Below the pieces are notes generated by a model. That model worked only from the letters and a program-made list of their open reading frames with translations. It was not told the origin of the DNA and ran no database searches. 64,000 nt of DNA from Maniola hyperantus (lineage: Eukaryota > Arthropoda > Insecta > Lepidoptera > Nymphalidae): contig NC_048553.1 in NCBI RefSeq assembly GCF_902806685.2, positions 3,455,099-3,519,098 on the forward strand, written 5' to 3'. Below are positions 1 through 10,295 of this stretch, piece by piece. Position 1 is the first letter of the stretch, and each line of letters starts with the position of its first letter. The translations under genes were made by a program, and so were the position numbers.

Positions 1-577
1 CTTACTAGCCTCCATTTCACGAAACTTGTGTTTATGTACCTGTGTTGTGACTTGTGACTGGCATTCTCGGCTGTATTTATGGCATTCTCACTGCAACGCT
101 GCATTTTAGCCAATAGCAGAGATAATATATTAACAAGTATATATTATCTCTGCCAATAGTGAGAGGAAGTCGGGCAGCTTCTTTGATATACATTGTTGCG
201 CTAATAACAGATGGCGCTGAACACACATACAAGGAACTTCAGTACACTACAAACGCACAGTTTTGATAAAATTTAGAAAAAATTGATGTCCCTAAGAAAT
301 AATTGCGGATAACAGTATAACCGCGTCCCAACGGTTCTTCAACGCGACGGGGGTGGCTTACGGAGTAGGTACGGACAGCTTTCGGTCCCCAGCGGCCGCG
401 CGCTATGTGCCACCTGCCTTATTCTCCTCGAGTTGCCAGTGTGCTCAGCGCATAGCAAAACGAGCTAGCTACAGTCTCTGCATATAATATACTGGTACCT
501 ACCTACATAATATGTAATACCTACTCACTAAAATAGTAAGTATATCTAGTTAGTTAATCTTTACATAGGAGCACCAT
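1..577. other. Intergenic sequence, no gene seen
   Basis: I see no coding signal or recognisable repeat here except the small palindromic insertion at 109-159 (listed separately). Bases 330-420 are locally GC-rich. The longest open frames are short and lack codon bias. Confidence 0.5.
109..159. repeat. Miniature palindromic insertion with flanking direct repeat
   Basis: A perfect inverted repeat (about 15-bp arms at 116-130 and 138-153, spacer around 131-137) is bounded on both sides by the direct repeat GCCAATAG (109-116 and 152-159). The layout, a hairpin core between identical 8-mers, is that of a very small transposed or fold-back sequence. The class is unknown. Confidence 0.5.
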
Positions 578-817
578 GATCATCATCTACCCATCGTCGG
601 CAAGAAGAATCCTCTTAGAATGGTTTGGGTCCTAATCCATCACGCTGGATTAAGTAGCAGACTTCACCTTTGCGAACATTATGGAGAACAATTATTATGC
701 ATGCACGTTTTCAAGGGATTTTTAATTGCATAGCCTCGAAAAGTTAGAGGTGCCCGGGATTAAACCTCGGACTCTCCAACTAGAGGCCGAGGTCTTAAAC
801 ACTAGACTATCACCGGT
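578..817 (-). mobile_element. tRNA-Arg-like SINE (SINE1), degraded copy
   Basis: On the minus strand this reads as a tRNA-like head (A-box and B-box like blocks near 740-817), the shared 'cataatgttc' body block and a GATGAT-type tail near 578-590. Other copies in the window lie at 20649-20955 (+), 34305-34618 (-), 46151-46648 (-) and 61650-61905 (-). This copy is diverged and has deletions. It abuts dispersed repeat A. Confidence 0.75.
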
Positions 818-1266
818 TTTTTAGGGTTCCGTACCTCAAAAGGAAAAACGGAACTCTGTCTGTCTGTCTGTCTGTCTATCTGTCTGTCTGTCTGTCCGTC
901 TGTCTGTCAAGAAACCTACAGGGTACTTCCCGTTGACCTAGAATCATGAAATTTGGCAGGTAGGTAGATCTTATAGCTGACATTTGGGGAAAAATCTGAA
1001 AACCGTGAATTTAGGGTTAGATCACACAAAAAAAAAAAAATTGTGGTCATGAACTAATAATTAGTATTTTCAACTTTCTAAGTGAGTGACTATATCAAGT
1101 AGGGTATCATATGAAAGGTCTTCACCTGTACATTCTAAAACAGATTTTTATTTATTTTTATGCATCATAGTTTTTGAATTATCGTGCAAAATGTCGAAAA
1201 AATACGACTGTAGTACGGAACCCTCATTGCGCGAGCCTGACTCGCACTTGGCCGGTTTTTTAATCT
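818..1266 (+). repeat. Dispersed repeat A, near full-length copy
   Basis: It begins with 'ttttttagggttccgtacc' and ends with 'gcacttggccggtttttt'. An impure CTGT microsatellite lies near 858-908. The same sequence recurs at 14913-15307, 17845-18113, 36397-36738, 38750-39214, 41093-42223 and 45774-45988. No coding capacity is visible. Its class (LINE, SINE or Helitron derivative) cannot be settled from this window. Confidence 0.75.
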
Positions 1267-1338
1267 TATAGTGTGCAAGTGGCATGCAATCAATCTATCT
1301 ACTCCTTCAGAGTTCTCACTATAGGTGCGTACTTATCT

Positions 1339-1434
1339 ATCGTACGCGACAGGTCGAGATGGTAATCTGGGTATAGGGCGGGAAGACGCCTCGCACTCCC
1401 GCATCGATTGCCATCTCGACCTGTCACGAACTAT
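1339..1434. mobile_element. MITE family M2, short copy
   Basis: Inverted ends of about 27 bp share the core 'gacaggtcgagatgg' (left ~1349, right end its reverse complement ~1413-1427). TA bases lie at both margins, as in Tc1/mariner-type MITEs. Sister copies are at 12493-12645 and 62083-62244. This copy is internally shorter. The TA target duplication is likely but degraded. Confidence 0.65.
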
Positions 1435-2279
1435 AATATATTTAAAAAATTATAGGTAAACTGGTCTAATAATAAGTAGGTACGTAGATCGCGAAGAAAA
1501 CATTTGTATGGTTTACAATGATGTAGACCTCGTCCGTCTCTTGAAGTCGGATCGTAGCATTGCGACTAGCTACGCGATGCTACGATCCGAGTTCAACTTA
1601 CGAAGCACACTTTCTTACTATAGGAAGATTATATTTATGAACATAAATGATGTTTTAGCTATAAATCTATCGTGATCCATTATAAATATAAATATCTGAC
1701 GGCTGAACTCGCATGATTAGTCAGAGTATGCCGCCGGGCGTATGCCCGTATGAAAAGTATTTTTCAAAGGCCCTTTGAAAAAGGGGCCTCAGACGGGTTC
1801 GAAACTAGTCGAGCATATCCCGACTAATCACGTGTGTTGATAGCTCAGTCAGTCGGTCAGTCAGCTTTTCGTTTTATATATTTAGAGATTAATATATGCC
1901 ACAAATGTTTCTACTCTTTGTATAATTATTATTTTTTGACGTCTCAATCACTGAACCACTTTTTTGACTTTTGAACAAAGGCACATTTACACTGGAGAAG
2001 ATAATAGAAACCTTCTCATCTCGGGAAAACAGAGAGTTCCATGTTTTTTTTTAAACCTTAAGATTAAGGTTTCAAAAAAACCTCGTGACATCATCTGCAT
2101 AGATATGCAGATGATGTGACGATGAAAAACTAATAGGTACTTTAGCCATTTAGTAAAATTTTCTTTTATGATGAAAAATGATTTCCTGAATGATAAAAGA
2201 GAGTGGATTTGTTTACCTACTTGTTCCAGCAATGCTGGGGACTGCACTACTTTTTTATAAGTATGACATAATACTGTAC
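1435..2279. other. Intergenic, small inverted repeats only
   Basis: No gene is supported. A 14-bp perfect inverted repeat (1547-1560 with 1577-1590) surrounds a 16-nt spacer. A looser hairpin sequence at about 1712-1835 has 'gattagtc' and 'gactaatc' near its ends, and a related fragment lies at about 26590-26690. It looks like an old miniature element. Confidence 0.4.
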
Positions 2280-2420
2280 ATCATTTTTGAAAAGAGCAAC
2301 CGCCGAGTTTCTTGCTGGTTCTTCTCGGTAGGAAAGGTATTCCGAACTAGTGGTAGATGCATTTGACGGTTCAAAAGTACTTGAAAAAGTTTAATTGAAT
2401 AAAAAATACTTTCATTTATT
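2280..2420 (+). mobile_element. LINE 3'-end fragment (family E)
   Basis: The block containing 'gccgagtttcttgctggttc' and ending in an AATAAAAAATAC-like tail recurs in diverged form at 4625-4740 (+) and 18190-18290 (-). Its 3'-anchored, 5'-truncated recurrence suggests the 3' end of a non-LTR retrotransposon. The LINE assignment is inference. Confidence 0.45.
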
Positions 2421-2786
2421 TATTATTTATTTATGACATTCGAGATTATAGAGAAATAAGAAAACATAACAAATAGACCGTTATACGTAGAAGATTAAAC
2501 AATATTCTAATATATTTTATCGTGAAATGGGTACGCTCAACAATAACTAAAATAGCCCCAGGCAACGGATATTGAAATCAGTCCCGAAATTTGATATATT
2601 TTAATCGGATCAATCAATAGCTCGCGCTGCCTGGAGGGCCTCATTGTGTTGAAACGCGAGTTCTAAGCGACATTAACGAAGGTTGCGAGCGACCAGTGTA
2701 AGAGGACCCACGTAGTTTAACCCTGCTGGCTATGCTAAAGCCACAGACTAAAATTAAGCAGTAACGCCATTATTATTCCAAGTTAA
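2421..2786. other. Intergenic, nothing recognised
   Basis: AT-rich sequence followed by a slightly GC-richer part (2620-2720). No open frame or repeat could be tied to another place in the window. Confidence 0.4.
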
Positions 2787-2960
2787 GCCTCAATAGCTCA
2801 ACCGGTATAGGAGTGGACTGAAAACCGAACGGTCGACGGTTCAAATCCCGCCCGTTGCACTATTGTCGTACCTACTCCTAGCACAAGCCTGGCGCTTAAT
2901 TGGAGAGAAAAGGGGAATATTAGTCATTTAATATGGCTAATATTCTTTAAAAAAAAAAAA
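2787..2960 (+). mobile_element. tRNA-Phe-derived SINE (SINE2)
   Basis: The head (2787-2860) follows tRNA-Phe: an A-box-like 'atagctcaaccggt', an anticodon-loop region 'gactgaaaacc' with GAA in the anticodon position, and a B box 'ggttcaaatcc'. A short body and an A-rich tail (about 2948-2960) follow. A second copy lies reversed at 6395-6545. The P element at 2976 inserted just downstream of the tail. Confidence 0.75.
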
Positions 2961-2967
2961 GTTTTCT

Positions 2968-2975
2968 ATTCTCAC
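2968..2975. repeat. 8-bp target-site duplication (left), P-like copy 1
   Basis: ATTCTCAC immediately precedes the terminal CTTGGACG and is repeated exactly at 4254-4261 right after the other terminus. Eight-base duplications fit P and hAT superfamily transposases. Confidence 0.9.
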
Positions 2976-3139
2976 CTTGGACGATTTAACCTAAGGACGC
3001 GCCTCGCATGATTATTCCCCTCTGTCAATAGAAATGGATTTTTAATCCACTGCGTTTATAAACACTGTTTGCGGAATCGATTTTCTCATTGTCAGAATCG
3101 TTTTCGATGTGTGACGACGTCTTACACGCTGGGTGAAAA

Positions 3140-3219
3140 ATGCCTGTTTGTGCCGTTAGTGAGTGCAAGAACAAATCAAACACATCAAATTTACAAAAAG
3201 ATGGAATTTCATTTCATAA
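3140..3219 (+). pseudogene. THAP zinc-finger exon 1 of a P-type transposase (remnant)
   Basis: ATG at 3140 opens a frame reading MPVCAVSECKNKS, then a short stretch, then GISFHK. This matches the start of THAP domains (CxxxC-type pair C4 and C9 after the initiator Met, then the SFHK motif that precedes 'FP'). The THAP domain is the DNA-binding module of P transposases. The frame is cut by GTAAGT at 3220-3225, a consensus splice donor that splits the Lys codon; otherwise a TAA at 3221 stops it. The downstream Cys-His pair and the rest of the transposase are not present in this copy. The same exon is found in copy 2 (60213-60292, minus), with one amino-acid change. Confidence 0.75.
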
Positions 3220-3598
3220 GTAAGTATTTTTGGTGTAATAAACGCTTTCTATAAATTAAATTACATAAATTATTATAATAAAATAACAATCGAGAACTTT
3301 ACCGATTCAGTAATTGAGTACGTAATAATTCGGTAGAAACGAGTCACACTCCTCACGAGACTATATTTTGTTTTTTCTAAACAATTGCAACCCTCGATAT
3401 ATACAAATTAGGTTAAAATTTGAATACGCGTGAACAGCATGAAATTACGTAGTAGTACGATAGTGATTGCGGTTCGATTATCGATATCGATGAAAACATT
3501 TTCTTTATTATTAACGACTAAATTACCGTCTTCAAGTCAATTAAGAATAGTTATTATTAATTACCACAATTTTTTCGCTACCTCGAAACCTCGCTACC

Positions 3599-3643
3599 AG
3601 AAATCGACCAGTTTTATTACAAGTATAAAACTGGTCGATTTCT
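3599..3643. repeat. 19-bp-arm palindrome inside P-like copy 1
   Basis: Arms 3599-3617 and 3625-3643 are perfect reverse complements around a 7-nt spacer. P-like copy 2 has a single arm at the equivalent place (about 49957-49987), so the second arm arose in copy 1 after the copies separated. Confidence 0.85.
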
Positions 3644-4253
3644 GTGATAATAATATAAGTGTGTGTGTGTGTGTGTTATATAATAATATAAGTCATTAAT
3701 AAGCACATTTTCACTATCGAAATTTTAAATGAAAATTTCGTTATATAAAAAAAACAAAAGATTAAAAATGATATAAAATAAGTAAAAAAGTATGTGCATA
3801 TTTTTTAAATAAATATTTTTCTTATTTTTACGTTGCATTATTAGTTTTTGGGATAATTACCTATTAAGTAAGGTGAATGTATGCAAGAATACGCTACGCT
3901 GACCAAAAACTGGTTTTAAGTAATTAAATACGAGTAATAAATTCTTACTTCTACTTTTGTTTCTGAAAAACTATCGATATATTTTAAAATATCGATACGG
4001 TAGCATCGCAAATCAATTTGACTGTCTTACACTCGTAATGTCTTTGTATGTTGATGTATATAACTTATTAGTGTGCGTAAAATGTAGTAGTGTTGAAGAT
4101 TTAGATATGTGTGTGTTAATAATGACACAAAACTTTGTTGAGTGAGTGTGTCAAGTTGTCTATGTAGTGTTTCCTCGTCCCGCACCAAAAGTGACAGAAA
4201 TTTTTATTCGTAATATTAGGCGCGTTACAAGTCCATAGGTTAAATCGTCCAAG

Positions 4254-4261
4254 ATTCTCAC
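4254..4261. repeat. 8-bp target-site duplication (right), P-like copy 1
   Basis: Exact repeat of ATTCTCAC found at 2968-2975. Confidence 0.9.
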
Positions 4262-4415
4262 ATTCTTGGGCCACCAGTATAAGTCCCGCAAATTGCTAAT
4301 GGACGTGGCCGCCATTTTAGTGACGTCATCACTAGACTGAAGTTTCGAGCTGATGGTATATTCCACCCCTTGAATAACCCCATGTTATAGTCTAGTGGGA
4401 ACACTTATGTGTGTA

Positions 4416-4590
4416 CAGTACGCGGCAGAAAGTAATGTACATCGACCTTTAGAAGGATATAGTAGATTTTTAGAACATTGTCTCTGTCGTAGAGACAAAC
4501 AAAACGTCATATAGGTATGAGAGATAGAGACAATGCTCTACAAAGCCAAAATGTCATTCTAAAGGTACCTTTACTTTCTGCCACGTACTA
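4416..4590. mobile_element. MITE family M1, copy 1
   Basis: A 175-bp element with long inverted ends beginning CAGTACGCGGC and containing 'aatgtacatcgacctttaga', flanked by TA (4414-4415 and 4591-4592). TA duplication and long TIRs point to Tc1/mariner-type mobilisation. Other copies lie at 12077-12492, 23742-23914 and 46367-46544. Confidence 0.85.
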
Positions 4591-4624
4591 TATGTACAGT
4601 GGAAGTGGCTTATGTACATTTATG

Positions 4625-4740
4625 ATCGTACCAGCAACTGCTGAGTTTCTTGCCAGATTTTCTCAGTATAGAATCTGAATTTCAAACGGGTAGTAGAATC
4701 ACAGACATAGCAAATGACACACTATATTTAGTCCAACATG
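4625..4740 (+). mobile_element. LINE 3'-end fragment (family E), diverged
   Basis: 'gctgagtttcttgccag' and the following 100 bases resemble the block at 2290-2400. Old and truncated. Confidence 0.35.
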
Positions 4741-6265
4741 AAAAAAAATTTGATTCGATTTGGAAGAAAGTCGGTATACCTTATTTCCTACTCTGTGGTC
4801 AGATACAAGCAGTGAGCGGCGGTTCTCTGGAGGGGTCGCCTGAGGACGGTCTGAGTAGAGCGGACAAGGCGCGTAATTTACGCGTGAGTGCTCGCCGCTA
4901 GTGATTACGAGCGCCGGACGGAGCTGATAATTCCGAACGGTATTATAGCGGGTATGACTACGTCGCCTATTCACTGTACGGCTATCTTAAACGTTGGAAA
5001 TACGAGTATAACTAAACTAGACGAGTCGATAGCCGCTCTGCCTGGATTTAGGATTAAAACTCCTGTGGGAACTCTTCGATTTTCCAGGATTAAAAGTAGC
5101 CTATCTCCATCCCCGTGTTACTAGCTATCTCTGTACCAATTTTCGTCAAAATTTATAATAAAAAATTAAAAACTCTGGGCTGGGCTGTGAAAAACTAGCA
5201 GGCAGACAAACCTAATTTTTTGTATGACTCAAATCCATATTTTATAAGTTATATTCTTTGTGTTACTTGGAAGTTCAACAACCTATCTAATTATTTGGAT
5301 TTAGTGAAATTAAAAATCATTCCTATTGGCGCTGCGTTATTGCTCAGATTAATAAGTATTGGTACGAGTAGCTAATAGCCGACTTTTACTAACATCTTCA
5401 TCTCGGCCTACTACTGAACACGGATTTTTACTAAACTACCGACAAAATGTGCGGAGCATGCATAGCCGGCTTTACGTTCGGGTGATTTGGCCTTCGTCGG
5501 ACACAGGCGTGGTGGCGACGCGAGTCATTAAGATGGCGTGTGACTCGATATGCCCGGGGGCGCCTGTTAGCTATACCGTATACCCTATACTGTATGCTAT
5601 ACGTATATTAGAAGCTAACTACATACTCGTAACTCAACATATTAGAACCTCTGCTCAATAATATATAATTTAAGTATAAGGTTGGTTTCAGTCTACGATT
5701 TTTATTTTCATGGTCGCAAAAATGGACCTCATAATATTAAGAAGACGCAGCCGGCGATTAACAGAGCACGGAGTTTTTGTACGTGATCAAATAAGAAATG
5801 AGGAGATGAAAGCCGCTATCCAGAGCATTGAAATCCTATGCAGCAGTACCTACTACCTACCTACCTACACCTGTTTCAATACATGGTACGAATACCTACC
5901 CTAACCATGATAGCTAACAAACAGCCTTTCCAAGCGCTAATGACGCACCTGTGAGGCATAATTGAATCCCCCAGCGCCACTGGGCGCCTTTATTAAACAT
6001 CCAGCACTATTGGCGTCAATTCTGATGTCTTTCTCTGAACTAAATTCAGAGTATCTGCATCTTTTTCTTTTTAATATTGCTAAAAAAGGACGGAAAATGA
6101 ATGCTACTTGGTGCTACACTATTAATTTATGCTCAAGACTGGCACCTAAAGTCACGAGGTTTTTAAATTAAAATAAGCTTGTCCTTTTCTTACTACATTG
6201 CCATTGGTAAGAAAAACACGAAAAATAATACTCTAAAAGGGAAAAAGGCCCAGTCGAGTAAGGCG
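4741..6265. other. Intergenic, no supported gene
   Basis: Several 60-100-codon open frames exist (for example 4650-4901 and 5359-5661), but overlapping frames on both strands and the lack of recognisable motifs make them chance. 5040-5210 resembles dispersed repeat B in outline ('gtgggaactcttcgattttc') but is much diverged. A short ACCT-rich stretch lies near 5850-5870. Confidence 0.4.
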
Positions 6266-6335
6266 AAGGTACATCCTTTGACGAACCTTGGCCAGGGCAT
6301 TTGCCCTGGCCAAGGTTCGTCAAAGGATGTACCTT
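6266..6335. repeat. 70-bp near-perfect palindrome
   Basis: Left arm 6266-6299 and right arm 6302-6335 are perfect 34-bp reverse complements with a 2-nt TT spacer. No target duplication is visible. It could form a long hairpin or cruciform. Confidence 0.93.
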
Positions 6336-6394
6336 AAAAAAAAATTGCCACCACTTCGAATTGAATTGAATTTTGAATTAAAGAATTGGTAGAC

Positions 6395-6545
6395 ATCATG
6401 ATTTATATTCCCCTTTTACCTCCAACTAATCGTAAAGCTTGTGCTAGGAGTAGGAACAACAATTTAGTGCAACATGTGGGTTTTGAACCACCGACCTTTC
6501 GGATTTCAGTCCACTCCATTAACCGTTAATCTATTGAGGTTCTAG
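6395..6545 (-). mobile_element. tRNA-Phe-derived SINE (SINE2), second copy
   Basis: The reverse complement repeats the head at 2787-2860, including the GAA anticodon region and a B-box-like 'ggttcaaaacc', and the body ending near 'aaaaggggaatata' at about 6404-6417. Confidence 0.7.
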
Positions 6546-6879
6546 GTTGCCATCAGAATCAGTACCTTTATCTTCCCGACGCCAGCGCACACCGATTCCA
6601 ATATCCGAACGCAATAACAATCGCGACCGTCTATCGGACTCGCGTAAATTATGCACGTAGCCTAACCCACTTGGGATTTCAACCAAGCAAAAATCTGCCC
6701 TAAGTTTCACAAGTTAAGGATGATATTCAAATGAGAGGTAGGTTCTCCCGCGGACGGTCGCCGACGACATCGTCGTGCTAATGGCTAAGGACCTCCCCAT
6801 GTCCCCCTTGTAAGGGTTTCTCTACACTTGACACTCTACATGCTAAAGATTACTAATCTATGCAGAAAGCAAGACATAA
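6546..6879. other. Intergenic, nothing recognised
   Basis: No open frame or repeat relationship noted. Confidence 0.35.
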
Positions 6880-7090
6880 CTGACTTGCAAAAAGTAAAGA
6901 AAGAAATGAGGAGATCCGTAGGAGAACTAGAGTAATCGACATAGTTGAACGGGTTTGCTAAGCTGCAGTGGCAATGGGCACTGGGCAGAGTACATAGTTC
7001 GTAAAAACGATAGACGTTGGTCGTTGGGGTCTCAAGGAATGGTGACCTCGCAGACCGGAAGATGTTGACGATGATGTTGATGATGATGAC
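6880..7090 (+). mobile_element. RTE-type LINE 3'-end fragment
   Basis: Translation gives a pattern like RRRTRVIDIVERV, then LQWQWAxG, then a R-S-W-like motif. This is the C-terminal tail of RTE-clade ORF2 proteins (the 'LKWxWAGHI...RW' block). It runs into a GATGATG-rich tail near 7066-7092. A better preserved relative is at 18960-19226. It is frame-disrupted and non-functional. Confidence 0.6.
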
Positions 7091-7507
7091 CTTTTTGTCA
7101 TAGTCAAATACCGTATTAGGGTTATAAATAAATTAGTGATAATGTCGAACAGCGTACCAATTCCTGTAGCACTTTTAAAAATATAACCGGCGATGGTACC
7201 AGAAACTAATAAAAAAGGTGGAGGTATCGGCGCGAGTGACGTAACGTGAGTTTTTCTCCGTTTTTCTTCGCCCGAGGCCGAGCGCCGGTGAATTCTGCAC
7301 GTCAGCAGGGAATTAGATCCGCCGGAGTGGAGGCCGAACAGCAAAAAAACAAGTTTACGACTATCTCGCTAGCTAGTAGCTAGGCTACTGCTTTTATACT
7401 ATTGTGAGCAGTGAGACAAAATACTATGTAGATGGCCGATAGTTGAAAAACAACTTAGGTGTCTACCTAAGCATGATACCAGTAGATTGCATTTGCATAT
7501 TATTATC
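7091..7507. other. Intergenic, nothing recognised
   Basis: A minus-strand open frame (6958-7344) covers the RTE tail and adjoining sequence but has no family signature of its own. Confidence 0.35.
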
Positions 7508-7985
7508 AGACCAGCTTATGCTCGCGACTTGACAACCCCTGTTTCATCCCCCAATGAGTTTAATTTTATAAAATCCTTTCTTAGCTAGCGGATGTCAAAG
7601 TCAAAGTCATATGATTTATTTAAGACTAGCTTATGCCCGCGACTTCGTCCGCGTGGACTAAACAAATATTAAACCCCTTTTTTACACCCTTAGGGTTGAT
7701 CTTTAACAATGAGATTTTTAACTAATATATGTCATACTGCTTATTGCAAAAATATTAACTACAAAACTTCTTTATAGACACTTCAAAACTGACTTTCATA
7801 CAAACTTCAAACCCCTATTTTACCCCTTTAGGGGTTGAATTTTGAAAAATCCTTTCTTAGCGGACGCCTACGTTATAATAGCTATCTGCATGCCAAATTT
7901 CAGCGTGATCCGTCCAGTAGTTTGAGCTGTGCGTTAATAGATAAGTCAGTCAGTCAGTCACCTTTTCCTTTTATATAAATAGACT
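7508..7985 (+). repeat. Dispersed repeat C (one fragment plus one fuller copy)
   Basis: 7508-7595 is a partial copy. A short 'caaagtcaaagtcat' tail (7597-7620, family F end) follows, then a fuller copy at 7620-7985 that begins 'gactagcttatgcccgcgac', carries 'ccctattttaccccttta' and ends in CAGT repeats plus 'ttttatataaatag'. Relatives: 16095-16300, 20425-20602, 27015-27655 and 31890-32128. Confidence 0.7.
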
Positions 7986-8172
7986 AGCTGCCCTGGCAAA
8001 CTTCGTTCCGCCTAACAGTCGATTAAAATTTTTTAAATTTTTCTCTCCGTAAGAACCATCTTCGTACTTCAAGGAATATTATAAAAAAAAATTAGCGAAA
8101 TCGGTTCAGCTGTTCTCGAGATTTGCGATGAGCAACACATTTAGTGATTCATTTTTATATTATAGAAGATTA
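7986..8172 (+). repeat. Dispersed repeat D
   Basis: Starts 'ctagctgccctggcaaac', continues through 'cgaaatcggttcagctgttc' and ends near 'atttttatattatagaag'. Reversed copies at 31650-31848, 32126-32312 and 34857-35046. It lies head-to-tail against repeat C with no gap. Confidence 0.75.
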
Positions 8173-9354
8173 GGGTGTACTTATAGATTGTACACAGTGG
8201 TACGTTGGAAACACATAAATCGGTGACAGTTGTTTGAAGGCCCTAAGGTCTAGATTTTCCAAAAGCGCGTTAGCGTAAAACCGAGGTCTAAGTGGACACA
8301 ATGTGTTGGCGACAAGTATGTCGTCAACGCGCGTATAGCGTGAGAAGATCCGCGACGAATTCGCCTCTTCTGGCCAATGCTATGTACCTACTCGTAAAGT
8401 TACATCAGCGCGGTAGGCATAACAAACCTTTGTCCAAACGTCTATTAAACGTTAATAACCAGTATGGCACGCGCTCTCAGTGCAAGGCAGTAAAACAGCA
8501 CGACGCGGACGATTTGCTTGGCGGCCGCTCAAAACTCATTAGCGTTAGTCGATTTATGCACACATAATTAATATTATCCAGTGAATATGTCCACACTTAT
8601 TCACTTCAATAATAAATTGTTGTGAGCGTGGTATATACCACATAAGACAGATAAGTAGTTATCTTACTAAGGTCTGTTATGCTCTAGTTTTCTACGTATG
8701 TACTTGCAATTTTTTTTTCATAATAATTATAAGTAAAAGCCAATGCTCACCCGAAGAGTGGAGTGAGACACAGGATCTTATTTGATAAAAACCTACACTA
8801 AGCTTTATTTATTTTGGCATAAAGGCAAGGCCCCGCGGCGCGACTAGGTATGTCACACGTGTTTTGTTTTCAGTATACCATTTCCACCCTTATGTCAAAG
8901 TTCAAGGCTGTGTTGAAATTATTCAAAAAGACTTGGAGCCCGCTTCTACTCTATGTGTGTGCGTCACCTTTAACAAGTAGGATAAGTTTTTAATGTTTTG
9001 TCTACTAGGAAAATTCGCTTCTTGTACTGGAATTTTCTATTATTTAAGCATAATGTACCTACCTAATAGGATATAATTTAATCGAAGAACTTTATTTGTT
9101 AGATAAGGTAGGCGTTGTAACTATATATACCTAGGTATAGTAACGATACGAAGACCCGGAGAAAGGTTATGCATCGTGTTTTACATTAAGCAACAATAAT
9201 GCACGAAGAATTCCCAAACCAATGCTGCTTATTACTGGGAAGGCTGAGCGTAAATTCAATTTCACCCAAAATATCTAAAGACCGGCCTGCAACGCATACA
9301 ATGGATGCCGGCTTTGGTCGTCAGCGGCGCGTCATTATTATTTAATCTGTGGAA
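8173..9354. other. Intergenic, no supported gene
   Basis: An open frame at 8292-8567 lacks recognisable motifs. No repeat relationships found apart from low-complexity ACCT-rich bits. Confidence 0.35.
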
Positions 9355-9730
9355 GCATTTAGGCGTAGCGAACACCAGCCAGGCATGAGGCTAGGCGACT
9401 TGGGCCAGATCTGAAAGGCAGGCCCCTATTTACCTTCCGAGTCCGTACATAGCGGGTATATAGCTGACGGTGAAGTGAACAGAAACGCGGATAGGGTTGT
9501 GACACTTTTGAGATGAAGGTATGTCGATATCGATTCCAATTTCGTTTTTACTTATTTTTCTTACTGTTAAAATATTCACAAATATACAGAGAGAGAGAGA
9601 GAGAGAGAGAGAATACAATTAAATAATCTGTAGAGGAATTAGGCCAAAGTTTTAAGAGTGATTAGGCGTAGCGAACACCAGCCAGGTATGAGGTCAGAGC
9701 TGAAAGGCAGGCTCCTATGTACCAAGTGCT
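9355..9730. repeat. Pair of ~70-bp direct repeats flanking a GA microsatellite
   Basis: 'ttaggcgtagcgaacaccag' and the following 50 bases occur at about 9358-9428 and again, with small indels, at about 9662-9726. A GA run (9587-9611) lies between them. Possibly a local duplication. Confidence 0.6.
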
Positions 9731-10295
9731 CCTATGTACAAATGGTAAAAACTGGCGTAGGTTCTTAGCTCGCCTGACCAGATTTTTTTTAATCATCGCA
9801 ATAAACGCATGGAATTTTCGATCGTACCTATTCTAAATCGCTTTCGATTGGATTCTTGGAAAGGCACCTTTAAACTCACATTAAAAGTGACGAGTTAAAA
9901 TATCGATAGTATTATAACGGTAGTAGGGTCATCACTAGCGGTCTGCATGCGCGTCGATAAATTCCGACCGCGTTGTCAATCGCGCGAGGAGCGTTCAGGA
10001 ATTAACGGCGCTGCGCTGTCAAGGCGCCCGGTCGGCCCCTTCCGTCGACAGGGCTGTGCTTGTGTCCATAAAATATTAACCTGACGTAGTTTTACACTAA
10101 AACTGACTAACACAAGTTTCACTTGGGCGGAATTTCCGAAAATCCCTTGCTCCGTTGCGGCGCGTTTGAAGGATAAAACAACAAACAAACAAACTTATAA
10201 TACGGGTCTACCCTGCGTAAATTACCAACGTATAATGGTCCCATTAGTTATAAGGAATTATACAAAACATTATGCGAGAAGTAGGTATTCTTTTT
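9731..10295. other. Intergenic, nothing recognised
   Basis: GC-richer part at 9940-10060. No supported coding region. Confidence 0.35.

Larger units (their letters stand above)
2976..4253 (+). mobile_element. Non-autonomous P-superfamily DNA transposon, copy 1
   Basis: The 1278-bp element has terminal inverted repeats of about 23 bp, CTTGGACGATTTAACCTA at the left and its complement at the right, with one mismatch in 23, and a perfect 8-bp duplication ATTCTCAC. Just inside the left end is the first exon of a THAP zinc-finger protein (3140-3219) followed by a splice-donor consensus, the usual N-terminal architecture of P transposases. The rest is AT-rich and carries no transposase core, so this copy cannot move without help. 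A second copy, inverted and interrupted, spans 48818-60456. The two share near-identical blocks, implying recent activity. hAT is the main alternative given the 8-bp duplication, but the THAP exon favours P. Confidence 0.82.

Noticed and set aside
3957..4145. 62-codon frame identical in both P-like copies (also 48926-49114, minus)
   Set aside because: Needs a non-ATG start. Identity reflects recent common origin, not selection. It has no similarity I can name.
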